From the NCBI GenBank assembly GCA_026874595.1, contig CM049309.1, positions 28,957,033 to 29,021,032 of the forward strand: DNA of 64,000 nt, in the 5' to 3' direction. Position numbers and translations under genes: made by a program. The stretch comes from Sipunculus nudus. Taxonomy: Eukaryota; Annelida; Sipuncula; Golfingiida; Sipunculidae. A model generated the notes under the pieces. The model saw only the letters and a program-made list of their open reading frames with translations, was not told the origin of the DNA and did no database searches. Positions 23,461 through 32,207 of the stretch are shown in pieces; position 1 is the first letter of the stretch; each line of letters begins with the position of its first letter.

Positions 23461-24237
23461 ATGCCAGGGGGAAAACACCGGAAACAGGACAATACCCATG
23501 ATGATCATTCATCAGCCCACCAGGAGGCAGCAGCAGAGGGTGGTGCTCATGACCAGGCAGTAGGCGGTGACCTAGAAACCGGTATGGCAGATGTCCTGCT
23601 TGCTCTTAGGCAGATAATGGAGGGGCAACGACAAGCCCAGGAGCGACAAACAGCATTGCTCCAGGAAACTCAGGCTGCAATGTTGAGCCGTTTGGATGCC
23701 CTCCAACTATCGTCACAATCGCCTCCAGAAGGCCCTCGCCCTGAAGACCATGAACGAGAGCCACTAGGTGCCGCTGCCCCAGATCTCCAAACGCCCCAAG
23801 TACCTACGTTTCTCCGACCTTACCGTTCTGAAGTAAGCGCCGATCGGGAACATCCTGATCGGGTCCATGGAGGACGAGACACAGACCAGCGGAGGTCTGT
23901 TCCGGCTAACATGGAGGATCAAGTTGGGCCAAATCCGGACCTAAGATCTCCAACAAGAGGTCGGATGACCACTAATGTGAGAGATCCGTACGGGTTCCAT
24001 GGCCTGGATGACGACATGCCACCACCACTCAGAACTGACAATGACCAAGGGGTATCGAGACACATACTCCGAGAAATGAACCACCAAGAGCAAAATTACC
24101 AATGTTCGATGGTAAGGATGACTGGGAGGCCTTCATCATGTCCTTCGAGAGAACAGCTCGACGGTATGAATGGGGTCCATATGAGAAGGCAGACCGACAG
24201 CAAGAAAGTTTACGTGGGAGTGCCCTGCGATACATAA
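23461..24237 (+). CDS. Element A Gag, N-terminal frame
   Basis: I choose the ATG at 23,461 (MPGGKHRKQDNTHDD); the open frame runs a little upstream but only from a GTG. The ~258 residues are hydrophilic, rich in E, Q, R and P, with an EGQRQAQERQTALLQETQ stretch that may form a coiled coil. The last part overlaps the capsid frame, which lies one base back (-1). The Gag-like sequence clearly moves to the other frame by about 24,090-24,102, so the N-terminal reading after that is probably not Gag. This is either an indel in this copy or a programmed shift; I see no obvious slippery heptamer. Confidence 0.6.
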   Translation: MPGGKHRKQDNTHDDHSSAHQEAAAEGGAHDQAVGGDLETGMADVLLALRQIMEGQRQAQERQTALLQETQAAMLSRLDALQLSSQSPPEGPRPEDHEREPLGAAAPDLQTPQVPTFLRPYRSEVSADREHPDRVHGGRDTDQRRSVPANMEDQVGPNPDLRSPTRGRMTTNVRDPYGFHGLDDDMPPPLRTDNDQGVSRHILREMNHQEQNYQCSMVRMTGRPSSCPSREQLDGMNGVHMRRQTDSKKVYVGVPCDT

Positions 24238-25001
24238 GCCTATTGCCAAGGGGAATTCCAGAGGAGTACGAACAACTCCGTCAGTACTTGGCTCAAAGGT
24301 TCGGTCGCCGGGAACCCCCTTCAACTGCAAGGCACAAGTTGGACGAATACCGACAGGGGAGTGAAAGCACGGCAGAGTACGCAGAAGAGGTGCGACGTAT
24401 GGTTAGCATAGCTTACCAGGGAGTGGACCTCGCGATGCAAGAACAACTCGCTGCAGACTACTTCCTGCGAGGGTACAAGAATGCACGGCTGGCATATGAT
24501 GTGATGAACCAAAGGCCAGCCACCCTGTCGGAAACACTTGACCTCATCGACGCTTACCAGCATCACTACAAAGCGACGATAGGTAGGGCCCATGATAATG
24601 TTCGAGGTCGTACTCGACGTGTCTCCTGGGCAGAAGACCCACACCAGGCAACGGAAGAGGTCGAATCCTCTGAGAATAGTCTCCGGAGGAAGCTGGATGC
24701 AGGGTTTCAAAAAATAAACGAGACCCTGAGTGAAAGCCTGGATCACAAAATGAAACATCTGTGGGCGAAAATAGAGGAAAAGTTGTCGCACAACCATGGC
24801 CGGGATATGAAACGTCAGGACTCCAGGAACAATGGCGGTAGGAGAAGTCCCAGCTCATTTGCCAGTCGATCCAGGACCCCGAGCCCAAAGAACTTACGGG
24901 AGGTGGAGTGCTTTCGCTGTGGTCAACACGGACATTACCAAAGGGATTGTCCCAGGCAACGCACTCCGACCCCCCTGTGCCACACACCTTCGGAAAACTA
25001 A
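24102..25001 (+). CDS. Element A Gag: capsid and CCHC zinc knuckle
   Basis: The frame is open from before 24,063; the first ATG is at 24,102. It begins MFDGKDDWEAFIMSFERTA, typical of the Retrotrans_gag capsid region, and continues with helices around RYISLLPRG and DYFLRGYKNARLAYDV. A charged region is followed by a basic RS-rich tract (SPSSFASRSRTPSPK). CFRCGQHGHYQRDC near residues 270-283 is a CX2CX4HX4C nucleic-acid-binding knuckle. The product would package element RNA in cytoplasmic particles. It ends 24,999-25,001, overlapping the pol frame, which is -1 relative to it. Confidence 0.85.
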   Translation: MFDGKDDWEAFIMSFERTARRYEWGPYEKADRQQESLRGSALRYISLLPRGIPEEYEQLRQYLAQRFGRREPPSTARHKLDEYRQGSESTAEYAEEVRRMVSIAYQGVDLAMQEQLAADYFLRGYKNARLAYDVMNQRPATLSETLDLIDAYQHHYKATIGRAHDNVRGRTRRVSWAEDPHQATEEVESSENSLRRKLDAGFQKINETLSESLDHKMKHLWAKIEEKLSHNHGRDMKRQDSRNNGGRRSPSSFASRSRTPSPKNLREVECFRCGQHGHYQRDCPRQRTPTPLCHTPSEN

Positions 25002-28000
25002 CAGAGGCCAGATCTGTACACACGGATCTGGCCGGAAATGACTCATCCATTCATGAAGAGGACCTCTTGATCAGCATTGGGAGAACAGAACGCCATGGAC
25101 CAACCATTCTCCTCCCCTTACTGATCAATGATAATGAAGTTGATGCTACAGTAGACACCGGCGCAGAAGTAACTGTTGTATCCGAAGAGCTTTTCAAATT
25201 ATGCACGCATGGCAAGCGTGAAAGTAGTGGCGAGACCGTTTTATTGACAAATGCTGAGAAAGATAACATCATGAAAGCCAAGAAGGGAATATGTATGACG
25301 TTTCAGTTGGGGACCACCAAGATAGAATGGAATGTGTATGTGGCACCCATTCGCGATGATGTCCTCTTAGGACTTGATCTATTACAAGAGGCTGATATAA
25401 CCATCCAAGCGCGAGGGAGTGTGTTCATCAAGGGGAAACCTTTACCTAGTCGAGTAATACTCGAAAAGGGAAGGTCATTTGATATCGCAAATGTGTGCCT
25501 TACTGAAAAACTACATCTGGAACCAGGGATGGAATACCTTGTCACTGGATCAGTAAACCGAATTGTAGAAGGTCGAGAGGCGGTAATGGAACCCGTTACA
25601 AATAGGGATAAAATCTACATTGCCAGTACCTTAGTCAATACTGCGCCACATATTCCCCTCAGAATGTGCAACATCTCCGATCAGCAGGTTACACTGACAA
25701 AGGGAACCCCCCTTGGACATCTGGTAGAAGCTGGAGTGTGCCACACGCCTAAAACCTCAAATGACAGACGAACAGCATATACTGAGGACCTGCCCGTAAT
25801 ACAAAGGGTCGAAACAGGCACTTCAAATGACCTACCATCACATCTACAAAGCGTTTACAAGAACGCTAGTAATAACCTCTGTGAAGAGCAGCGAGCGATG
25901 CTCGCCGGGTTATTACTACAGTACCAGGATGTGTTTGCCTCTAACGATCTTGATCTCGGGTGTTTTACGGCTGTAAAACATCAAGTACCAACAGGAGATG
26001 CACCGCCGATACGACAACCACCCAGAAGAACGCCTATTAGTTTTCAAGGGGAGGAAGAACAACACTTGCAGTCGATGCTCGATGCAGGAATAGTTGTACC
26101 ATCAACCTCTCCCTGGAGCTCTCCGGTCTGCTTGGTGAGAAAGAAAGACGGTGGGGTGAGGTGGTGTATAGATTACCGGCGTCTTAATGAGGTCACCGTA
26201 AAAGATGCCTACCCATTGCCCAAAATAGAAGAATGCCTAGATACCCTGAGAGATTCAACACTCTTCTCCTGTCTCGACCTACAAAGCGGTTACTGGCAGA
26301 TTGAAATTCAACCGGAACACCGAGAGAAGACCGCATTCATCACAAAATGGGGCCTATATGAGTATGTCCGAATGCCATTCGGTCTGAGCTCAGCACCGGG
26401 AACCTTCCAACGTGCGATGGATCTCGTGCTTCAGGGACTTAAATGGGACATTTTGTTGGTGTACCTGGACGATGTAATCATACACGGCCGTAGCTTCGAG
26501 GAACATCTCGAAAGGCTCGCCATGGTTTTCAAACGATTAAGGGAGTTTAACCTAAAACTAAAACCCCGAAAATGTCAACTCTTACAAGAAGAAGTCACGT
26601 TCTTGGGACATCTCATAAGTAGCGAAGGCATTCACACTAATCCATCACAAGTTACAAGAGTCGAAGACTGGCCAGTCCCTACAACAGTCAAGGATCTTCT
26701 GGCATTTCTTGGTGTCTGTAACTACTATCGGAAGTTCATCAGAGGATTTGCTGAGATCGCAGGACCATTGCATGAACTTCTCGGCAAAGGCATGAGGTTC
26801 AGCTGGGGTGGTGAACAACAAAAGGCTTTTGAAGATCTGAAGCAAAATCTGGCAGGTGCCCCAATACTGGTCTATCCGGATCCAGACAAAGCGTTCCTTC
26901 TAGACACTGACTCGTCTAATAGAAGTATCGGTGCTGTCCTCTCTCAAATCCAAGAGGGGAAGGAGAAGGTAGTTGCTTTTGCAAGCTGGAGGTTGGAACC
27001 AGCACATCGACGTTACTGTGCTACCAGACGAGAGCTTCTCGCAATTATCAAAGCAGTGCAGCATTTCAGACATTACCTGTTGGGTAAAACATTCCTAGTA
27101 AGGACAGACCACAAAAGCCTTACCTGGCTTTTTCGTTTCAAAGCCCCTCAAGGTCAGCTTGCACGCTGGCTAGAGTACCTCAGTCAGTATGACTTCGTGC
27201 TTCAACACAGAGAAGGCAAAAGACATGGTAATGCAGACGGCTTAAGTCGTATGGGACTGGGCGCTAAAGAGCCGGAATGTGATTGCTACCAAGCAGGCAA
27301 GGATCTAACATCCCTCCCATGTGGTGGTTGCAAATACTGTTCAAAGATCCATGGACAATGGGAGAAATTTGACACCGACGTCGATGATATAGCTCCTTTG
27401 TCGGTAAAAGCAATGACAAGAGCTAGTTCAAGCAAGGCGCCAGCAGACCTCTCAGATATCAGCTCTAACTGGACTCTGCAAAATAGCAACTCTGAGCTCG
27501 AACAAAAGCAGCGCACTGACAAAGATCTGTCGCTAGTGCATATGTGGAAAGATAAAGGTGAATTACCGCCCAAAGAAGAAGTTCTACTCGAAAGTCCAGC
27601 AGCGAGAAGTTACTGGCTAAGTTGGCCGCAAATCACTAGAAAAGATGGCGTGTTGTACTACCAATGGACAGATGTTGTGAATAACAAGACCATACTTAAA
27701 CTCATGGTGCCGTTAAACATGAGACAAAAACTTGTTCAAGCATGTCACGATCCTGTAAACGCAGGACACCCTGGAACTGAAAAAACACTCCAGAAAGTGA
27801 AACAAAGATACTACTGGTATGGTCTCTTACGTAAAGTTGTATGTGAAAAGATGCCATATTTGCTCTGTGAACAAGAAAGAATGTCATGCAAAGCGAGCCG
27901 CTTTGCAAAAGTACCATGCTGGATCACCAATGGATCGCATACACATGGACTTCCTAGGACCATTCCCACGATCATCATCGGGAAACAAATATGTCTTAGT

Positions 28001-28030
28001 TATGATAGATCAATTTACATAATGGGTTGA
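24908..28030 (+). CDS. Element A Pol: protease, reverse transcriptase, RNase H, start of integrase
   Basis: The frame lies -1 to gag and overlaps it by 94 bp, so expression probably needed frameshifting; no canonical XXXYYYZ heptamer is visible in frame. The protease has VDTGAEVTVVSEELF (DTG at about 25,154). RT has RWCIDYRRLNEVTVKDAYPL, MPFGLSSAP and the catalytic VYLDDVIIHG (about 26,462-26,473). RNase H follows with LDTDSSNRSIGAVLS and HGNADGLSRM. A Cys-rich linker (CDCYQAGKDLTSLPCGGCKYC) lies before integrase. The integrase zinc domain begins at HDPVNAGHPGTEKTL, but the frame leaves homology at about 27,825-27,845. The last ~60 codons are out of frame and look non-homologous. Order PR-RT-RH-IN is standard Ty3/gypsy. 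Confidence 0.9.
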   Translation: MLSLWSTRTLPKGLSQATHSDPPVPHTFGKLTEARSVHTDLAGNDSSIHEEDLLISIGRTERHGPTILLPLLINDNEVDATVDTGAEVTVVSEELFKLCTHGKRESSGETVLLTNAEKDNIMKAKKGICMTFQLGTTKIEWNVYVAPIRDDVLLGLDLLQEADITIQARGSVFIKGKPLPSRVILEKGRSFDIANVCLTEKLHLEPGMEYLVTGSVNRIVEGREAVMEPVTNRDKIYIASTLVNTAPHIPLRMCNISDQQVTLTKGTPLGHLVEAGVCHTPKTSNDRRTAYTEDLPVIQRVETGTSNDLPSHLQSVYKNASNNLCEEQRAMLAGLLLQYQDVFASNDLDLGCFTAVKHQVPTGDAPPIRQPPRRTPISFQGEEEQHLQSMLDAGIVVPSTSPWSSPVCLVRKKDGGVRWCIDYRRLNEVTVKDAYPLPKIEECLDTLRDSTLFSCLDLQSGYWQIEIQPEHREKTAFITKWGLYEYVRMPFGLSSAPGTFQRAMDLVLQGLKWDILLVYLDDVIIHGRSFEEHLERLAMVFKRLREFNLKLKPRKCQLLQEEVTFLGHLISSEGIHTNPSQVTRVEDWPVPTTVKDLLAFLGVCNYYRKFIRGFAEIAGPLHELLGKGMRFSWGGEQQKAFEDLKQNLAGAPILVYPDPDKAFLLDTDSSNRSIGAVLSQIQEGKEKVVAFASWRLEPAHRRYCATRRELLAIIKAVQHFRHYLLGKTFLVRTDHKSLTWLFRFKAPQGQLARWLEYLSQYDFVLQHREGKRHGNADGLSRMGLGAKEPECDCYQAGKDLTSLPCGGCKYCSKIHGQWEKFDTDVDDIAPLSVKAMTRASSSKAPADLSDISSNWTLQNSNSELEQKQRTDKDLSLVHMWKDKGELPPKEEVLLESPAARSYWLSWPQITRKDGVLYYQWTDVVNNKTILKLMVPLNMRQKLVQACHDPVNAGHPGTEKTLQKVKQRYYWYGLLRKVVCEKMPYLLCEQERMSCKASRFAKVPCWITNGSHTHGLPRTIPTIIIGKQICLSYDRSIYIMG

Positions 28031-28973
28031 GTTGGAAGCATTGCCGGATCAGGGTGCAGAGAACACGGCCCGAGGGTTATTGCGATGTTTTCTCGCAAGG
28101 TTCGGACCACCACTCGAAATTCACACTGATCAAGGCAGGAATTTTGAAAGTGAATTGTTCAAGCAGCTTTGTCAACTTTACCAAGTGGCCAAGACCCGCA
28201 CAACCCCTTATCGTCCTTCCTCAAACGGACAAGTTGAAAGGTTCAATAGAACCCTGTTACAAATGAAACGGGCTTACGTTGATCAAAATCAAAGAGACTG
28301 GGATGCCAATCTGGATCTCCTTGCTGCCGCTTACCGGAGCAGTGTGAACACAAGTACCGGATTCACACCAAATCGAATGATGTTGGGCAGGGAAGTTTAC
28401 CAACCTCATGACTTGTCCCTGAGTATGGCAGAAATCAACCGAGATCCATTGGAACCAGTAGATTATGTGGCGAGCCTGGAAGATGAGTTGGGGCGAGTGC
28501 ATGATCTCGCAAGGCAACACCTGAAAACCGCTCAAGAAGTTCAAAAGAAGCGTTACGATCTCAGAGTGAACTTCTGTCAGTATAACGTGGGAGACCTCGT
28601 CGTTACCATTGATTCGACTAAATCGGTTGGCAAAAGTCCCAAGTTGCAGTCGCTCTGGAAGGGGCCTTACATAGTGACAAAGCGTCTTGGCCCTGTACTT
28701 TACGAAATACAAGATGCCAAGAAGAAAATGATACTCCATCACGACAGGCTCAAGCGCTATGTGGGAGATTTCATCCCTAAATGGGTGATACGGCTCCGCC
28801 ACACCCTTGGAATACTAGATGACAAGCAGGCCGGGCAAGCTAGAGCGCTTTCAAATGTTGAGCAGGAGCCAGAGATTAAGTCTGGGGGTTCGCAGGACAA
28901 GGTGGAGACCCCAGCGAGCTCAAATATTGACGAAGCACTCACTGCTGCTATGTCAAGGCTCGTTCTGATATAA
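27819..28973 (+). pseudogene. Element A integrase remainder, shifted frame with internal stop
   Basis: Integrase homology continues one frame over from 27,819. It holds the second pair of zinc ligands (CHICSVNKKEC region), the first catalytic Asp at MDFLGP (about 27,948), an in-frame TAA at 28,020-28,022, then the second Asp at HTDQGRNF (about 28,128) and the Glu at QVERFNR (about 28,236). The last two are spaced as a DD35E triad. The C-terminus has a GPY/F module (WKGPYIV, about 28,655) and no chromodomain, ending at a TAA at 28,971. One frame change plus one stop make this integrase non-functional as it stands. Confidence 0.88.
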
Positions 28974-29118
28974 ATACGAATTTTGGTCACCCCGTAAAAT
29001 ACTGCTCAGCACAATGATAAACAGATGTAGAGGACAAAGACACTCTCAAATATGTATGTAGATAGTAGCCAGTAGGGGTATTCCATAAACAAGGCAATTA
29101 TTGTGTATTGTAGAAATC

Positions 29119-29865
29119 ATGACCTCAAGCAGACCTACATCCTTTTGGTGGCAGGGCAAGGAACGTGACAACCTCACCTTTACCATCGAGAACCCAACAG
29201 TCACCACTCAGGATGTCTACCGCCATGCCTGCCCTGGGGAACGTCCGGAATGGTGTCCAGTTTGTCAGGAACGAGTTCCTAACTTAAGGAGGCATGCTAA
29301 TGCCAGACATCTCCCCTGGTATGTGGACCCGGCGACTGCGTGCGGGAGATGTGCAGTCCAAGCTGGCGGTCGAAGTATCTTCGACCAGCACACCCAAGAC
29401 AACCACGGGGGCAGAAGAGCAAATGTTTCCGTGGTGGACTGGATTGCTAGTATGCCCAATTTCCTGCGTCAGCTTGCAACAGCGGTAGGTTGCAGAGGGG
29501 TGAGAGAGTTGCCGGCTTACATCCGTCGGAAAGGCATCAGTCTGAGTCAGCCACCACGGCTCAGCCCTGCTGAGTCCGAGTACTACTCGAGCTCAGAATG
29601 GTGTGAGACAGAAGGCCCCTTTAACCCCATCAGGCCAACCAACTTGCGAGACTGTTCGCATTGGCGTATTGTGCTAAGGCTCTTAGCGGCGGCAGGGGTT
29701 AACGTGTCAGTTTCCAGCCTCCGCCCGGCGGATGGGAGAACCTTCATTCTCAGAGGCCCTGCACGACCACGTAGCTCTGCCGCCGCTACTACAGTACCAG
29801 GAACCCGGGGTCTCGACAGGCTTCCTCGAGGAACCATCCCTACGGTCACCAGGAAATTTCATTAA
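29119..29865 (+). CDS. Element A accessory ORF: C2H2-like zinc-finger protein, 248 residues
   Basis: I use the ATG at 29,119 (MTSSRPTSFWWQGKERDN); the open frame extends 18 bases upstream without an ATG. It lies after pol and before the polypurine tract, where env would sit, but has no signal peptide or membrane segment. Near residues 45-65, CPVCQERVPNLRRHANARH has CX2C and HX4H spacing. About ten residues on, CGRCAVQAGGRSIFDQHTQD followed by NH is a second CX2C...HX5H site. The middle (NFLRQLATAVGC) is helical-looking; the tail is basic and rich in R, P and A. A nucleic-acid-binding accessory role is inferred from the fingers. The frame is intact although pol is broken. Its GC content is higher than the flanks, like the rest of the element. 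Confidence 0.65.
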   Translation: MTSSRPTSFWWQGKERDNLTFTIENPTVTTQDVYRHACPGERPEWCPVCQERVPNLRRHANARHLPWYVDPATACGRCAVQAGGRSIFDQHTQDNHGGRRANVSVVDWIASMPNFLRQLATAVGCRGVRELPAYIRRKGISLSQPPRLSPAESEYYSSSEWCETEGPFNPIRPTNLRDCSHWRIVLRLLAAAGVNVSVSSLRPADGRTFILRGPARPRSSAAATTVPGTRGLDRLPRGTIPTVTRKFH

Positions 29866-29937
29866 GGCGAGACCGGCCTCGCACTCCACTCCGGGTCATC
29901 ATTCAACATGATTAGTGTTCTGAGGGGACTCATCACA

Positions 29938-29952
29938 GCAGGAGGGGGGCAG
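29938..29952 (+). promoter_or_regulatory. Polypurine tract of element A
   Basis: GCAGGAGGGGGGCAG directly precedes the TGT of the 3' LTR. This is the expected primer for plus-strand DNA synthesis. Confidence 0.8.
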
Positions 29953-30275
29953 TGTAATAAGAGGTACAATAAAATAGCTCCAGTTTGCGAGTCCTCTCGC
30001 GGAATATCAATACCAGTCATGCGTGCCCTCTCGCAAGCTATCAGTTACTGCCATGCGGGGTTCCCCGCCTCCGGACCCCACCCCGCCAGCCCACGAGTTT
30101 TGGATGTACCCTCGTGTCTGCACGGACGTAATCTGGTCAAGTTTCTCCCGCTGCGCCCTCCGGACAACGGAACATCTGAACGAACGCTATATTATTATAA
30201 ACATTACTTTGACACATAAACTGTGACCCGCCGGACATTATATAAAATTGAACTGTTCATTACCATATTGTGTCA
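29953..30275 (+). repeat. 3' LTR of element A, 323 bp
   Basis: TGTAATAAG...ATTGTGTCA, uninterrupted. It serves as the empty-site reference for the H1 insertion in the 5' LTR (CTATATTATTATAAAC at 30,187-30,202). ATAT follows at 30,276-30,279. Confidence 0.93.
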
Positions 30276-30300
30276 ATATACATTATTATATCAGATATAT

Positions 30301-31032
30301 TGTTACGGTCCCTTTTCACACCAAACAACTCAGGCCGAACCGTAACACATATGCTCAGACACGTTCTCTTCAAATGAATACGTAACCAAAATATGGGTGC
30401 AAAAACAGTACTATATTACTATATTACAATATTTACATTCATACACAAATAATATAATAGTCAATACATAACGTAATTTATAACAAAGTCTCTGAAGAAA
30501 AACTGAGTCTCTAAAAAACAAACTGCAACGAAATACTTAACTGAATCCGGTATACGAGAAACTGAAGTCCATCATCAACACATAATTGGGGCACACACAA
30601 AACTGAAGTCCTGTATTAATCCATGTGGCACCAAACAAACAAAGTCTCTCCTCTTCTTAAATAATAAAGTTCATGGCGTGGTTCATGGCATTCCGTGGGC
30701 TTGGGGACCAAGAGCCCACGGTCACGGTCCCCGGGGATAACAGCAACGTGGCGTAGCAAAGTCAATAGTCCCGCCTCGTACTGCAGGCGAGTTCGTTTTA
30801 TAGGCTTTCAACAATGGGTGAAAACCGCAGAAGTTTGTGGTTTTGCTTGAGAGAAACGATAGCGCCGGCAGAACTGCAAAACCAGTACTGAATGGTCCAA
30901 GAATAGTTTTTATGTTTCTAAAAGCGCGTCAGTAGTCACAGATAGCGGGGTGGATCCATAAGCGTGGAAACGGGGGCGGCCACACCACTTCGTGGCGCCA
31001 TCCTCCGATGTCCGGGTGACGTCCATTCAACA
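30301..31032 (-). repeat. 3' LTR of element B, 732 bp
   Basis: On the plus strand it runs TGTTACGGTCCC...CATTCAACA and is almost identical to 36,284-37,015. Because the genes run on the minus strand, this is the downstream LTR. Confidence 0.95.
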
Positions 31033-31058
31033 CCCCCACCCTTAAAAGAAAGAAGGTA
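31033..31058 (-). promoter_or_regulatory. Polypurine tract of element B
   Basis: Minus strand reads a purine-rich run ending AAGGGTGGGGG immediately before the LTR start TGTTGAATGG. Confidence 0.75.
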
Positions 31059-31267
31059 AGGAGAGCAAAGCATTAGCACTGTATGACGAGTATATGAGTA
31101 GTTTGACATCTTAAGCATTAGTTTATGCTTCTTACAGCTAAATAATTATCATCATCACAAATAGTATAATCAGCAATATCTTAATACATGTAATATATGT
31201 AATACAACTCTTCCAAAAGGACAGAACATATCCGAGGCTATGACAAGAGTCAATCATCAGATCAAAC

Positions 31268-32176
31268 TTAATGACGTCTCGATAACGTATCAGCGATTAT
31301 GTTATCGGAGCCCTTGATGTGTTTGATAACTAGGTTAAACTCTGACAGGGCTAGACTCCATCTCATTAATCTCTGATTATTATTCTTCATCTTATGAAGA
31401 AATGTTATGGGATTATGATCTGTATAAACAGTTATTTCATAAGGCGTAGAGCCCAAATATACTTCAAAGTGCTGTAACGCCATCAATAGTGACAGAGTTT
31501 CCTTTTCAATAGTAGAATAATTCTTTTGATGAGGTAAAAATTTCTTTGAATAGTAGCAAACCGGATGACTTATGTTAAAGTCATCGTCTTGGATGAGCAC
31601 AGCGCCTACACCGCAATCGCTGGCATCCGTCATGAGAGAAAACGGTTTATCAAAATTTGGAGCCTGTAACACAGGTGCACTTTGTAATATAGCTTTGGCT
31701 CTTTCAAAAGCATTTTGACAGTTTTTATTCCAATGGAATTTTCTGTCCTTTTTCAATAGGTCCGTTAACGGATTTACAACTTCTGCAAAGTTTTGACAAA
31801 ATTTCCTGTAATACCCAGTCATTCCTAAGAATCGCATTAGTTCCTTGCGATTAGAAGGAACTGGAAATTCTACGATAGCAGATACTTTACTGGCAATTGG
31901 TTTTACACAACCTTGACCTACTTCGTGCCCTAAATATGTTACAGTTGCACGACAAAAATCACTCTTGGCAAGATTAACTGTCAATCCTGCTTTTTTCAGT
32001 CTCTCAAAGAGTTCTACCAAACTTTGTTTATGATCTTCCCATATGTGATTGTATACAACAACATCATCAATATAGCAAGTACAGTTATCTAAGCCAGATA
32101 ATACACAATTCATAAGTCTCATGAAGCAGGCTGGCGCATTTTTCATTCCGAAGGGCATAACTTTGTACTGGAACAA
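31268..32176 (-). CDS. Element B Pol: C-terminal RT and RNase H
   Basis: The frame continues RT homology after the break near 32,250. It starts at FQYKVMPFGMKNAPACFMRL, has the catalytic box CYIDDVVVYN (about 32,063-32,078) and then the thumb region. RNase H follows, with SLMTDASDCGVGAVLIQ, KETLSLLMALQHFEVYLG, YTDHNPITFL and GSDNIIADTLSRRH. RNase H is the last domain and ends at a stop at 31,268. No integrase follows, confirming the unusual order. The listed start is a non-ATG codon inside the domain; it was surely translated as part of one polyprotein with the upstream frame. Confidence 0.9.
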   Translation of the reverse strand: MFQYKVMPFGMKNAPACFMRLMNCVLSGLDNCTCYIDDVVVYNHIWEDHKQSLVELFERLKKAGLTVNLAKSDFCRATVTYLGHEVGQGCVKPIASKVSAIVEFPVPSNRKELMRFLGMTGYYRKFCQNFAEVVNPLTDLLKKDRKFHWNKNCQNAFERAKAILQSAPVLQAPNFDKPFSLMTDASDCGVGAVLIQDDDFNISHPVCYYSKKFLPHQKNYSTIEKETLSLLMALQHFEVYLGSTPYEITVYTDHNPITFLHKMKNNNQRLMRWSLALSEFNLVIKHIKGSDNIIADTLSRRH

Positions 32177-32207
32177 ACCGTTTGGCGTTACAAACGCAGA
32201 TATTTGC

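Larger units (their letters stand above)
17977..30275 (+). mobile_element. Element A: Ty3/gypsy LTR retrotransposon carrying a nested H1 insertion
   Basis: The order is 5' LTR (split), long leader, gag, pol (PR-RT-RH-IN), extra zinc-finger ORF, polypurine tract, 3' LTR. The outer ends are TG...CA with ATAT on each side (17,973-17,976 and 30,276-30,279), so the element inserted as one unit. The LTRs differ at about 4 of 323 positions by eye, suggesting a fairly recent insertion. Without the 3,457-bp nested segment, element A would be about 8.8 kb. Breaks in gag and integrase make this copy unlikely to be autonomous. Confidence 0.92.

Noticed and set aside
23127-23492. 121-residue minus-strand ORF upstream of gag
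   Set aside because: Antisense to the element A leader and gag start, with no recognisable domain; probably chance.
29119-29865. Envelope glycoprotein in element A
   Set aside because: The ORF is in the env position but lacks a signal peptide, membrane anchor or glycosylation pattern; zinc-finger sites fit better.
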